A stretch of DNA of 24,189 bases from DAOTVS01 sp034436375 (lineage in GTDB: Bacteria; Chloroflexota; Anaerolineae; SpSt-313): positions 1-24,189 of the forward strand of contig DAOTVS010000138.1 in NCBI GenBank assembly GCA_034436375.1, read 5' to 3'. Positions 7,010 through 14,967 of this stretch are shown in pieces. The notes under the pieces are model-generated. The model was not told where the DNA came from, made no database searches, and was given only the letters and a program-made list of their open reading frames with translations. Position numbers and translations under genes: made by a program. Positions within the stretch are counted from its first letter, which is position 1. Every line of letters starts with the position of its first letter.

Positions 7010-8065
7010 CTACTGCAGGTAGATGAGCCCCTCTCCGGGGCCCTGCACTGCGCCAACGAGCCAGGCGCGACCGCCCTCAGCCTCGAGAGTGGCCAGGAAG
7101 GCGGACTCTTGGCCCGGCTGGAGGGCGACGAGCAATCCTCCCGATGTTTCGGGGCTCAGCAAGAGGCGGACCAGTTCCTCGCGGAAGGGGCGCTGCGGCC
7201 GCAGGTAAGGTTGGTAGTAGCGAAAGTTGCGCTCGGTGCCGGCAGGGAAGAGCCATTCGTCGGCGTAACGCTGGGCGCCGGGAAGGAAGGGCAGTTGATC
7301 CACAGTGAAGGCCAGGTCCACGCGGCTCTGGGCAGCCATTTCCCAGGCATGGCCGATGAAAGAAAAGCCCGTGATATCGGTTGCGGCGCGGCTGCCTGCC
7401 GCTCGCAGGGCGTGGGCGGCGGCCCGGTTCAATTCCATCATGGATGCGATTGCTGCGCTCAGGTCGGCTGGCTCGGCCGCATCGGCCTTGCCGGCGGTGG
7501 TGATGAGCCCTCCTCCCAGGGGCTTGCTGAGGTACAGGCGGTCGCCCGGACGCATGCCCCCTTTGACGGCAATGCGGTCGGGGTGAACGCGGCCCGTGAC
7601 GGCCAGGCCGTATTTGGGCTCGCGGTCGGAAATGGTATGCCCGCCCGCGATCACGCCGCCCGCCTCGCGCACCTTTTCCGCGCCGCCGCGCAGGATTTCG
7701 CGCAGCACCGCAAGGTCCACATTTTCCGGAAAGGCAACCAGGTTGAGGGCGAACAGCACCTCGCCGCCCATGGCGTAGACATCGCTCATGGCGTTGGCCG
7801 CCGCGATGGCGCCAAAGGCGTAGGGGTCATCGACCACCGGCGGGAAAAAGTCGGTGGTGGCGATGATGGCCGTCTGTTCGTCGAGGCGGTAGACTGTGGC
7901 ATCGTCGACGGCCCCCAGGCCCGCCAACACTTCAGGATGTTCGGTTGTCGGAAAAAGCTCACGCAGAGGGCGCAGAACCTGCGCCAGGTCCTCAGGACCC
8001 ATCTTGGCCGCTCAGCCAGCGCAGGACGCCAGGGCCGTGAGGCGGATCATATCATCGCGGTCCAT
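7010..8065 (-). CDS. selD: Selenide, water dikinase (selenophosphate synthetase), a Sec-containing selenoprotein
   Basis: 351 aa with in-frame TGA (8012-8014) read as selenocysteine at residue 18. SelD makes selenophosphate from selenide and ATP. From the ATG at 8065 the N-terminus reads IRLTALASCAGUAAKMGP, aligning without gaps to E. coli IRLTQYSHGAGCGCKISP, so Sec replaces catalytic Cys17 and Lys21 matches Lys20. Downstream blocks are intact: DDATVY, TTDFFPPVVDDP, NAMSDVYAMGG, GGHTI, LAVTGRVHPDR, DITGFSFIGH, PAGTERNF and SPETSGGLL. AAGGAGG 5 nt before the ATG is ideal and the gene overlaps the DUF3343 stop by 14 nt. A conventional call from the ATG at 8002 (330 aa) lacks the active site. 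A bSECIS-like hairpin follows the UGA. Function needs selA, selB and selC elsewhere. Confidence 0.93.
7981..8011 (-). promoter_or_regulatory. bSECIS-like hairpin downstream of selD UGA
   Basis: Directly after the UGA, the transcript can fold with an upper stem GGUCC/GGACC (extendable by two wobble pairs), a 3-nt loop UGA, and a lower stem GCG(G)CCA/UGGCGC with a bulge. The loop starts 17 nt after the Sec codon and has G at its second position. This satisfies the published general rules for bacterial SECIS elements (loop 16-37 nt downstream, G among the first two loop bases). It would recruit SelB. Confidence 0.75.
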
Positions 8066-8321
8066 GGTTCCCTCCTTTCCCGGCCGGGGCCGGCTGTTCC
8101 TCGAGCAAATGGATGGCGACGAAAGGCACTGTTGCTGCACGCAAAGTTGCTTCCACCCGGCCGATCTGGCCGTTGTGGGCCTCGAAGCTGAGACCGGTGC
8201 TGCACTCTGAGCTCAGATAGCGCGGTACGGGCACCAGGTGCACAACTACGCCGGCTCGCTGCAGGACGGCTTCAGCCCGCGCTGCAGCCTGTGAAGATTG
8301 GAAGAGCACGATTGCTGTCAA
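8052..8321 (-). CDS. DUF3343 protein, putative Se/S carrier-like
   Basis: 89 aa, apparent TTG start with only weak GAGG support about 11 nt upstream. The sequence fits the DUF3343 family: opening IVLFQSSQAAARAEAVLQRAG, then VPVPRYLSSECSTGLSFE with the family Cys, then a short second half ending in an extra Pro/Gly-rich tail. The family is annotated as a putative selenium/sulfur carrier and commonly neighbours Sec or YedF genes; a direct role in delivering Se to SelD is inference. Its last codons overlap the selD start and contain the selD ribosome binding site, so the two are likely translationally coupled. Confidence 0.8.
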   Translation of the reverse strand: MTAIVLFQSSQAAARAEAVLQRAGVVVHLVPVPRYLSSECSTGLSFEAHNGQIGRVEATLRAATVPFVAIHLLEEQPAPAGKGGNHGPR

Positions 8322-8488
8322 AGGCCGCTGAACCTCAATAGGGGAACGAATTCTTGCCAGTATATATGAGCGCTTAGTATGCCCTGTTTTGTCTGTGCGC
8401 GCAAGTCAGACGGTCCGGTCGGGTATATCCCAAAAACGTCGGTGACCGGCCTTCCTGCAGCGCCATGCAGACCATCCACTTCCCCTCC
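8322..8488. other. Spacer between phosphodiesterase and selenium genes
   Basis: 167 bp without a supported gene. I looked for a tRNA-Sec because of the selenium context and saw no plausible acceptor or T-arm. AT-rich bases near 8358-8378 give weak -10-like sequences on the minus strand, but no -35 of quality. The promoter for the selenium operon probably lies here. Confidence 0.4.
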
Positions 8489-10297
8489 TTATGTAGGCTC
8501 GATGGCTGCTGGGGCAGGCTCGGGCGCTATGGCGGGCAGCTTGAGGTAGGTGCGCGCGAAGAAGGGGTAGATTTCGCGTGCATTGCACACTGTCGAGAGG
8601 TCCCAGCCCAGATGGGGCGAAAAGGCCATAAAGGGGTAATCCTGCGGCCCCCCCAGCCCGCCGTGGGAGGCCCACTGGTCTTCGAAGCAGATGACAGTAT
8701 TTGTGGCCGGGTCGTAGCGGCCCAGCAGGATGAGATCACCCGCGTGCGGGTAACGGGCCAGCGTCTCCAGCTCGCGCCGTGCCGGCTCGGGTTCGGGCAG
8801 GCACTGCAAGGGGTCGGCCCCTTCGGCCGAGTGCACCCGGCCGTCGCGCAGCGCGAGCACCCCTTCGCGCGAGAAGACGAGCACATCGGGCCCCTCAACG
8901 CCGATGACCAGCCAGATGCCCGGGTGGCCAGCCAGGGTCACGACCAGGTCGGGGAAAAAGGCGCTGATTTCGCTGATCTTGAGGCGGGCGTTGGAAACGC
9001 CAAAATACACATGGGCCAATGAGCCCGAGTTCTTGACCACGATGGAACCGCGCCGCTGTAGGTTCCATGGGGGCTCATCTTCGGTGATGCGAATGCGTTC
9101 TGAAACCACCTCACGCACGCGGCGAGCGATGATGCCCAGCGGCTCGGCCAGGCGCGACTCGACGCCTTCCATCTCTTGCAACAGGTAATGGGCCTGAAAG
9201 ACCGACTGCTGCTCATCACCGGATTGCTCGTGCAGAACCAGCCCATTGCCCAGGCAGCCATTGATGTACTGGCCGAGCGTCTGCCCATAGCGCTCGCTAA
9301 AGGGCTCGGAATCGGTCTGGCCGTGGTCAGCGAGGACGAAGAGATCATACTCGCGCGTCAGGCGGGCGCGGCGCAGGCGGTCGATCTGCTGCAGGCGACG
9401 ATCGAGGGCGCGCAGGGCCAGGTGGGTAGGGCGCGAATCAAAGCCATAGTGGTGGGCGATCTCGTCATAGCTGTAGTAGGTGGTGTAGATCGCCGGGGCT
9501 CCGCGGTAGATGTCCATCAGCACGGCGAAGGTCTGTACATCACGGAATATGACGTTGGTCACCACGCGCAGCAGTGGGAAGATACCCTGGAAGGGCAGGC
9601 GCTTCTCGCCGCGCAGATGGCCACTGACGCGCTGCACGGCATCGCTGCCATACTCCCAGATGGAAAGCAGAATCACTTTGGCGGCGCGGATCGGGTTGAG
9701 CATAAAGAGGAGGAGGAAACCCAGGCCCCGCGTGCTCGCGAAGAGGCGCTCGCGGTTGAGCGCGCTCAGGGTGAGGAGCGAGAGGGAGGCATCGCCATCG
9801 AACATGTTGAAATAGCTCGAGCCGCCGCGCAAGATGCCCGGATTGTGGCCGGTCACACGATCTTGCAGCATCTTGGTCATTGTCGGCAACTTGCAGACGA
9901 CCGAGATGCCTTTGTCCTTTTCGTACCAGCGGAAAGCCGGGATATCATAGTTGTTGCCGAAGAGAATGCCCGCTTGTGCGGCAGGCGTTGTCGAGGGCAG
10001 GCCGCAGCGCCAACGGGAGATCTGCAAGCGGCCCTGACGCACCTGGCTGGCCAGATAGGGCATATAGCCCTCCTCCAACGCCCGCTGCAGGTGATCATGG
10101 GAAAGGCCGTCGATCTCGATGGCGACAAAGCCGCGGGTGCGCGCGTTCCCCTGCGCCTTGGCCAGGCCGAGGCGCCCGGTGAGCATGGCGAACTTTTTGG
10201 AATAGTAGAACCCGGAGAGCGCAGCGAAAATATCCACCACCTGGCGGACAAGCCACAGGATCAGACTGCGCAGGCGAGCAGGCACTTGCCGATCCAT
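8489..10297 (-). CDS. Membrane-anchored alkaline-phosphatase-superfamily phosphodiesterase
   Basis: 602 aa. Metal-binding and nucleophile motifs of the type I phosphodiesterase/nucleotide pyrophosphatase group are visible: EIDGL (Asp63), GLPSTTP (nucleophile Thr103 or 104), YDEIAHHYG (Asp278, His282/283), ADHGQ (Asp324, His325) and a late SLAHVYFG with the last His. A hydrophobic or amphipathic N-terminal segment (about 11-32) and a second hydrophobic stretch (about 190-214, GFLLLFML) suggest membrane association; there is no cleavable signal peptide. Substrate unknown; a phospho-diester headgroup or nucleotide is possible. Start supported by AGAGGAG 4 nt upstream. Separate from the CBM48 gene by 127 bp, so joint transcription is uncertain. 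Confidence 0.85.
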   Translation of the reverse strand: MDRQVPARLRSLILWLVRQVVDIFAALSGFYYSKKFAMLTGRLGLAKAQGNARTRGFVAIEIDGLSHDHLQRALEEGYMPYLASQVRQGRLQISRWRCGLPSTTPAAQAGILFGNNYDIPAFRWYEKDKGISVVCKLPTMTKMLQDRVTGHNPGILRGGSSYFNMFDGDASLSLLTLSALNRERLFASTRGLGFLLLFMLNPIRAAKVILLSIWEYGSDAVQRVSGHLRGEKRLPFQGIFPLLRVVTNVIFRDVQTFAVLMDIYRGAPAIYTTYYSYDEIAHHYGFDSRPTHLALRALDRRLQQIDRLRRARLTREYDLFVLADHGQTDSEPFSERYGQTLGQYINGCLGNGLVLHEQSGDEQQSVFQAHYLLQEMEGVESRLAEPLGIIARRVREVVSERIRITEDEPPWNLQRRGSIVVKNSGSLAHVYFGVSNARLKISEISAFFPDLVVTLAGHPGIWLVIGVEGPDVLVFSREGVLALRDGRVHSAEGADPLQCLPEPEPARRELETLARYPHAGDLILLGRYDPATNTVICFEDQWASHGGLGGPQDYPFMAFSPHLGWDLSTVCNAREIYPFFARTYLKLPAIAPEPAPAAIEPT

Positions 10298-10424
10298 GGC
10301 GCTCCTCTCTTACCTGTGCATCAAGGCCAGGCTGGGGCAGAGGTATGGGGCATGCGGCAACCTGGGGCCTTGCTTCCCGGCGCATTGTCCATGCGGGGTC
10401 GTGCTGCGCCTCTGCTGCCGGGGT

Positions 10425-10724
10425 TCAGAGCACAAGCACCGAATTGTCACCGCCGTATGGGTTGGGTACATAACGATCAGCGTCCCAATCATTATACCAT
10501 TCGCTGCCATTGACGAGGTAACGAAACTGATATTCCTTTCCACGGCGCAAGTTGATGGTAATACGCCATTGCTCGTCACTGCGCCCTCGCTGCATCGGGA
10601 GCGGTTTGCGGCCCCAATCGTTAAAGTCACCCATCAACTCGACCGACTCAGCCCAGATCGTATCAGGCAATTCGAAGGTCACGGCGACCAGGTTCTCTTG
10701 GGGGCCAGGTTCTTTCTTGATCAT
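10425..10724 (-). CDS. Stand-alone CBM48 (isoamylase early-set) glycogen-binding-like protein
   Basis: 99 aa consisting almost entirely of one CBM48/AMPK-beta-type fold: VAVTFELPDTIWAESVELMG, then DFNDWGRKPLPM, WRITINLRRGKEYQFRYLV and the terminal WYNDWDADRYVPNPYGGDNS. DFNDW and EYQFRYLVNG are the usual carbohydrate-binding hallmarks. There is no catalytic domain. The ATG at 10724 has GGAGG 7 nt upstream; a longer reading frame up to 10817 runs through the ferredoxin terminator and is rejected. It may regulate or tether a glycogen enzyme encoded elsewhere, but the neighbours give no carbohydrate context. Confidence 0.88.
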   Translation of the reverse strand: MIKKEPGPQENLVAVTFELPDTIWAESVELMGDFNDWGRKPLPMQRGRSDEQWRITINLRRGKEYQFRYLVNGSEWYNDWDADRYVPNPYGGDNSVLVL

Positions 10725-10775
10725 AGGGCGGCCTCCGTGTGGCCTTGTTGAGATGAAGATGAAGGCGCGGAAACA

Positions 10776-10810
10776 AGAGAACCCCTCGACCGGGCGGCGA
10801 GGGGTTCTCT
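10776..10810 (-). terminator. Intrinsic-type terminator after ferredoxin gene
   Basis: Perfect 13-bp arms (10776-10788 and 10798-10810) with a 9-nt loop start 13 nt after the ferredoxin stop. On the minus strand they are followed by TGTTTCC, a weak U-rich stretch. It is the best terminator in the window and separates ferredoxin from the CBM48 gene. Confidence 0.75.
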
Positions 10811-10823
10811 GGAACAACTGAGA

Positions 10824-11087
10824 TCAAGCTGCAGGTTCCTTCCCCGGATGCAGACGGCGGAACTTGGCCAGGAGCTCATCCCGGCTTTCCTTGTGGTCCG
10901 GGTCTGGTACGGGGGCGTCAACAGGGCACACCTCAACGCACTGTTGCGTGCTGAAAAAGCCAACGCACTCGGTGCATTTGTCGGGGTCGATGACGTAGAA
11001 CTCATCCCCCTCGCTGATCGCGGCATTCGGGCACTCGGGCTCGCAGGCCCCGCAGGCAATGCATTCTTCAGTGATCTTGAAGGCCAC
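10824..11087 (-). CDS. 2[4Fe-4S] ferredoxin, YfhL/Allochromatium type
   Basis: 87 aa from a GTG start with AGGAGG 8 nt upstream (an in-frame start at 11144 would overlap the promoter and lacks a site). The first cluster motif is CIACGACEPECP (Cys9, 12, 15, 19). The second is Cx2Cx8Cx3C (Cys38, 41, 50, 54), with the 8-residue insertion and C-terminal helix characteristic of the Alvin-type ferredoxins. Low-potential cytoplasmic electron carrier; partner unknown. It has its own promoter (11145-11174) and terminator, so it is probably a monocistronic unit. Confidence 0.95.
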   Translation of the reverse strand: MAFKITEECIACGACEPECPNAAISEGDEFYVIDPDKCTECVGFFSTQQCVEVCPVDAPVPDPDHKESRDELLAKFRRLHPGKEPAA

Positions 11088-11144
11088 GGTAGAACCCTCC
11101 TTGATGGCTCTTGGCGCGCAGGGCGCACAATCAGTAACGGGCAA

Positions 11145-11174
11145 AGTATACTCTGTCGGTTACAGCTGTGTCAA
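11145..11174 (-). promoter_or_regulatory. Strong sigma-70-type promoter for ferredoxin
   Basis: On the minus strand, perfect TTGACA (11169-11174), an 18-bp spacer and TATACT (11145-11150). The -35 lies inside the last codons of the preceding membrane regulator gene. It gives ferredoxin independent, probably high, expression. Confidence 0.8.
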
Positions 11175-13130
11175 GTCGGAGGCATCCGCGCGCTTTGTTG
11201 CCTGGCCGTGGGAGGAAATGATCTCTTCCTCCATTGCGGAGAGGGCACTGGCGACCTGATCGATGGCGATGCGCTGTTTGCGGTAAAAGTCGGATTCGCT
11301 CATCGCCAGGCGAGCTGCGACGTCGCGGATGCGTTCGCCGCGGAGGTAACGCAGGTCAAGGATGTTGTAGACGGTCCACTCGCCCGCTGTGAGGCTGCGC
11401 TCAGAGGAGGGGCGCAGGCGCTCGATGGCATCGTGCAGGACGGCGCGCAGGGCTTTGGCGGGTACGCCATCGTTGGCGGCAAGGGCCTGGCGAACGACGG
11501 ACAGGCGCAGGAGGGGGCTGCTGCTGAGCTTGGGGCCGCCCCAATAGTGGCTCAGGGCATCGCGCACCATCGCGCTCAGGGCGGGTGAGCGAATAGGGCT
11601 CGATTCCAGTGCCTCAAGCAGCGCATCCTGAGCATAGCGGGGTGTCGAGCCCCAGCGCTGCAATTGGGCGATTTCGGGCTCCATACGCCGCAACACCGCA
11701 AAGACTTCGTGCTGCAAGCGCATATCATCGAGGGCGAGCTCGGCGCGGTGCACCAGGGCGGAGACGGTCTCCAGCTCAAAGGGGGTCAGGTCCGTGGAAG
11801 GCGACCAGCGCTCGATGCCCAGGACGCCCAGGGTTGTCTCTCCATCGCGACTGCGCAAAGGAAGCAGGGTGTGGCCGTTCTGGACCATGAAATCGCCCAT
11901 TTGCAGCCCCGGCCCGTGGTCACGACGGCTGGTTTGCAGGCAAGATACAAGGTCCGCGGCCTGCGTGTGCTTGAGAAAGGCTATCGCTGGCTCACGGGGC
12001 CCACAGAAGACTTGCAGGTGCAGGTCCTCGCCGCTCATGACGACGACAAAGCCGGAGCGCACGCGCAACAGGTCACAGAGGGCCACCAGCACATTCTCCA
12101 GGATCTGCCTTATGTCGCTCGAGGTGAGCAGGCGCTTGTCGAGTTCCTGGATCCAGGCCATCTCCTCACGGTCTTCACGATAGATCAGCCGGTCGATATA
12201 GGGTTTGGCCAGGCTGATGAACACCTGGAAGAGGACACTGGCGATGACGACGGCAAAGATGAGCACAGTGTCGCGCTTGATGCCAAAGATGCGCTCCACA
12301 CTGGGGATGACCAGGATGAGCACGATCATGGCGGCGGCTACGACCGGCCCCCGCAGGAGGTAGTGTACCATGCTGTGCTTGATCACGCGATCGGGCAGCA
12401 GAGCGCCCTGGTAGGCGACGATGTAACCCATGACGACAGTCATGATGGCCACGGCCATATTGCCGACCAGCGCGACAGACAGCACCAGATTGGGGGAGAA
12501 CTGCTGCGACATGGTCGTCAGCAGGAGATAGGGAAATACGCCCAGCCCTGGGGCAGCGAAGGCCAGCGCCAGGTAGGCCATGCGGCGACGCGATGCGGAG
12601 GTGAGGCAGCGACTGCGCGCCCACTGGATGTTCAGTACACCGGAAACTGTAGCGGCAAAGTAATAGAGGGCAAAAGCCCAGAAGAGAGGTCCGGCGCGGA
12701 AATGAAAGATCACTGACGACTGGACGCCATCACGGACGACCCATTCGGTGAGGATGGCCAGGAGGAAAAAAACTGCGCCCAGGGCATAGCCTGCCACGAC
12801 CGTGACCCGCCGCCAGGGCGAGGTGACCCCCGTGGTGCGGAGCAGGGCATCGGAAAGGTGCAGGTAGGCTGCCGGCACAAAGGCGATCCCCAGCCATTGC
12901 ATGTGCAGCCAGAAGGAGGCCGACTGCAGCGTATCGACATTGGCCAGGATCACATCGCCGGCAAAGACGATGAGCACAAAGGTGATCAGGGCGCAGAAAG
13001 CCTGGGCAACCCGGCTGCGCAGATTGTGGCTGGCGATGTAGGCGAGTAGAGAAAAGGCAACGATGACGTTGGCCGAGGCCAGGAAAAGGCTTCCAATGCG
13101 CAGGGTCGCGCTGAAAAGTTCTTGCGACAT
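11160..13130 (-). CDS. Nine-TM membrane sensor with GAF domain and C-terminal helix-turn-helix
   Basis: 656 aa from the ATG at 13130. About nine hydrophobic helices fill residues 10-305 (for example FVLIVFAGDVIL, WLGIAFVPAAYL, VAIMTVVMGYIVAY, VAAAMIVLILVI), resembling the N-terminal 7TM-type sensor module of some histidine kinases. A GAF domain follows (about 320-450: FVVVMSGEDLHLQVF, TLLPLRS, LGVLGIERW). No H-box or ATPase domain is present. The C-terminus has LSHYWGGPKL, SSERSLTAGEW, then a helix-turn-helix-like RIRDVAARLAMSESDFYRKQ. Likely a membrane-tethered regulator. A longer frame to 13292 would overlap cdsA and is rejected. Ligand and target unknown; I know of similar C-termini in Anaerolineae but cannot name the family. 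Confidence 0.8.
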   Translation of the reverse strand: MSQELFSATLRIGSLFLASANVIVAFSLLAYIASHNLRSRVAQAFCALITFVLIVFAGDVILANVDTLQSASFWLHMQWLGIAFVPAAYLHLSDALLRTTGVTSPWRRVTVVAGYALGAVFFLLAILTEWVVRDGVQSSVIFHFRAGPLFWAFALYYFAATVSGVLNIQWARSRCLTSASRRRMAYLALAFAAPGLGVFPYLLLTTMSQQFSPNLVLSVALVGNMAVAIMTVVMGYIVAYQGALLPDRVIKHSMVHYLLRGPVVAAAMIVLILVIPSVERIFGIKRDTVLIFAVVIASVLFQVFISLAKPYIDRLIYREDREEMAWIQELDKRLLTSSDIRQILENVLVALCDLLRVRSGFVVVMSGEDLHLQVFCGPREPAIAFLKHTQAADLVSCLQTSRRDHGPGLQMGDFMVQNGHTLLPLRSRDGETTLGVLGIERWSPSTDLTPFELETVSALVHRAELALDDMRLQHEVFAVLRRMEPEIAQLQRWGSTPRYAQDALLEALESSPIRSPALSAMVRDALSHYWGGPKLSSSPLLRLSVVRQALAANDGVPAKALRAVLHDAIERLRPSSERSLTAGEWTVYNILDLRYLRGERIRDVAARLAMSESDFYRKQRIAIDQVASALSAMEEEIISSHGQATKRADASDLTQL

Positions 13131-13209
13131 TCTCGTCGACTCTTCATAAAGACAGTTGCTTCCGCATAGACCCGAATCGGTGCTCGGGGTGCTGCCTGTG
13201 CGCTTACAG

Positions 13210-14007
13210 TCAGTGCACCCCGACGATCCAGATAGCGAAATAGTACACCACAACACCGGCAAAAAGCAAACTGTCGATGCGGTCGAGGACACCGCCGTGA
13301 CCGGGGATGAGCGTGCCAGAGTCTTTGAGGCCGGCCTGACGCTTGAGGAGCGATTCGGCCAGGTCGCCCAGGGTAGCCACTACGGCGGTCAAGAGGCCCA
13401 GCAGGGCTGCCAGCCACCCGGTCAGGTGCAGGAAGGGCACACCGATGACTACCCCGGTAAGGGTGCCTGCCGCGAGCGCTGCGACTGCGCCTTCGATGGT
13501 CTTGCGTGGGCTGATGCGGGGAAAGAAGGGATGCCGGCCAATGGCCGAGCCGACGAAATAGGCGCCGGTGTCGGCCACCCAGGTGGTGACAACTGCCAGC
13601 AAGACCCAGATCAGGCCCTGCTCCAGGTTACGCAGGAGCACATAGTAAGAGAGCAGGCCGCCCACATAAGCGCTGCCGATCAGCGTCGATGACCAATCGC
13701 CCAGGAAACCGCCAATGTCCTGCTTGACCACACGGATGATCATCAGGAGCACGAGCACTGCAATGAAGAGGTGCGGACCGAGCTCATAGGCGGGGAAGAG
13801 CGCCGCAAAAACGAGGGCCACGGTGAGCAACGCGCCGATCACATTGTACGAGTGCGCACCCAGGCGGCCGCAGATCCGGTAGAACTCGAGCACCGCCAGG
13901 ACCGCAAAAAGGGCGACCAACCCGGCAAGCCAGACGCCGCCCAGATAGGCAGCGACGCCCACGACGGGAATGAGCACCAGGGCGCTGAGGATACGGGTGA
14001 TCAGCAC
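13210..14007 (-). CDS. cdsA: Phosphatidate cytidylyltransferase
   Basis: 265 aa from a GTG at 14007, which has AGGAG 8 nt upstream; an in-frame GTG at 14016 is possible but has no spaced ribosome binding site. Integral membrane enzyme making CDP-diacylglycerol from phosphatidate and CTP. Multiple hydrophobic helices fill the protein, and the family signature is intact near the end: SLLKRQAGLKDSGTLIPGHG followed by GVLDRIDSLL. It follows uppS as in many bacteria, though a spacer of nearly 200 bp separates them. Confidence 0.95.
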   Translation of the reverse strand: MLITRILSALVLIPVVGVAAYLGGVWLAGLVALFAVLAVLEFYRICGRLGAHSYNVIGALLTVALVFAALFPAYELGPHLFIAVLVLLMIIRVVKQDIGGFLGDWSSTLIGSAYVGGLLSYYVLLRNLEQGLIWVLLAVVTTWVADTGAYFVGSAIGRHPFFPRISPRKTIEGAVAALAAGTLTGVVIGVPFLHLTGWLAALLGLLTAVVATLGDLAESLLKRQAGLKDSGTLIPGHGGVLDRIDSLLFAGVVVYYFAIWIVGVH

Positions 14008-14166
14008 AGATTGCACTCCTCAAAGGAGAGCATGGAGGAATAGGAACGTAATGCGTGTGTAGTATGCGTGGCCTTTCTGGCGCAAAGTGCTCTGCCCTGG
14101 CCGGCGCTTGCTGGAAAGAACCCGGAGGGAAGCCACAAATCTTGTAGCAGGATAATCTTGCGCATC

Positions 14167-14179
14167 ATGTGTCACACAT
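14167..14179. repeat. 13-bp operator-like dyad upstream of cdsA
   Basis: A perfect dyad, ATGTGT-C-ACACAT, sits in the spacer between uppS and cdsA, about 160 bp upstream of the cdsA start. It could be a regulator site or chance. The rest of this spacer (14008-14199) shows no gene and no clear promoter. Confidence 0.4.
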
Positions 14180-14199
14180 CACATCCCCGTTCCCCATGG

Positions 14200-14922
14200 T
14201 CAGGATGTCTTGACGAGGCCGAAGCGACGGTCACGCGCCGTATAGGCGACGAGGGCACGCTCGAGCTCAGCCTTGTCGAAATCCGGCCAGTAGGTCGGTG
14301 TAGAATAATACTCGGCATAGGCGGCCTGCCAGACGAGGAAATTGGAAAGGCGCATTTCGCCGCCCGTGCGGATAATGAGGTCAGGGTCGGGCTGACCGGC
14401 GGTGTACAGATATTGGCTCAACAGCTCCTCGCTGACATCAGCAGGCGCAATGCCGGCGGCCATGATGCGCTGCACGGCCTGCACAATCTCGGCACGGCCG
14501 CCATAGTTAAAGGCCACATTGAGAACGATGCGCTCGTTATTGCGCGTGAGTTCTACCGCCTGGGCGATCATTTTCTGCAGGTTGGGCGGCATATTATCGG
14601 CGCGGCCCACATGGCGGATGCGGACGCCCTCGCGGTGTAGCTCGGGTACTTCACGATTGAGGCCGCGTTCGAGGAGGGAGAGCAGCCCCCGCACTTCCTC
14701 TGCTGGGCGGCCCCAATTCTCTGTGGAGAAAGCATAGACAGTCAGAATCTCGATGCCGAAATCGACACAGGCGCGCAGAACAGGGCGCAGATTCTCTGTG
14801 CCTGCCTTGTGCCCGGCAACACGTGGCCATCCCCGCTTTTGGGCCCAACGGCCGTTCCCGTCCATGATGATGCCCAGATGCTGCGGGATTCTTAGCTTGG
14901 TTTCACCTGATACCATTGACAC
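14200..14922 (-). CDS. uppS: Isoprenyl (undecaprenyl) diphosphate synthase
   Basis: 240 aa. Adds isopentenyl units to farnesyl diphosphate to make the C55 (or similar) lipid carrier for cell-envelope polymers. The cis-prenyltransferase blocks are intact: IIMDGNGRWAQKRG (catalytic Asp), AFSTENWGRP, NVAFNYGGRAEI, and DPDLIIRTGGEMRLSNFLVW followed by YAEYY. The start could be the GTG at 14922 or the ATG two codons later (14916); neither has a strong Shine-Dalgarno. It lies 45 nt after frr, across a perfect 26-bp palindrome. Confidence 0.96.
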   Translation of the reverse strand: MSMVSGETKLRIPQHLGIIMDGNGRWAQKRGWPRVAGHKAGTENLRPVLRACVDFGIEILTVYAFSTENWGRPAEEVRGLLSLLERGLNREVPELHREGVRIRHVGRADNMPPNLQKMIAQAVELTRNNERIVLNVAFNYGGRAEIVQAVQRIMAAGIAPADVSEELLSQYLYTAGQPDPDLIIRTGGEMRLSNFLVWQAAYAEYYSTPTYWPDFDKAELERALVAYTARDRRFGLVKTS

Positions 14923-14940
14923 CTGATTACTACCTTAGCC

Positions 14941-14966
14941 GCATCAACCCTGCGCAGGGTTGATGC
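14941..14966. repeat. Perfect 26-bp palindrome between frr and uppS
   Basis: Bases 14941-14966 equal their own reverse complement. The element begins one nucleotide after the frr stop codon. On the coding (minus) strand no U-tract follows, so a normal intrinsic terminator is unlikely; mRNA 3'-end protection or processing is possible. Confidence 0.9.
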
Positions 14967-14967
14967 T

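Noticed and set aside
8322..8488. Possible tRNA-Sec near selD
   Set aside because: No acceptor stem, anticodon loop or T-loop pattern could be drawn on either strand.
9176..10513. 445-codon plus-strand frame
   Set aside because: Antisense to the phosphodiesterase with intact catalytic motifs; no recognisable domain.
10725..10817. Longer start for the CBM48 gene
   Set aside because: The added codons run through the ferredoxin terminator hairpin and no ribosome binding site supports them.
11664..12716. 350-codon plus-strand frame
   Set aside because: Antisense to the membrane GAF regulator; His/Asp/Gly-rich shadow.
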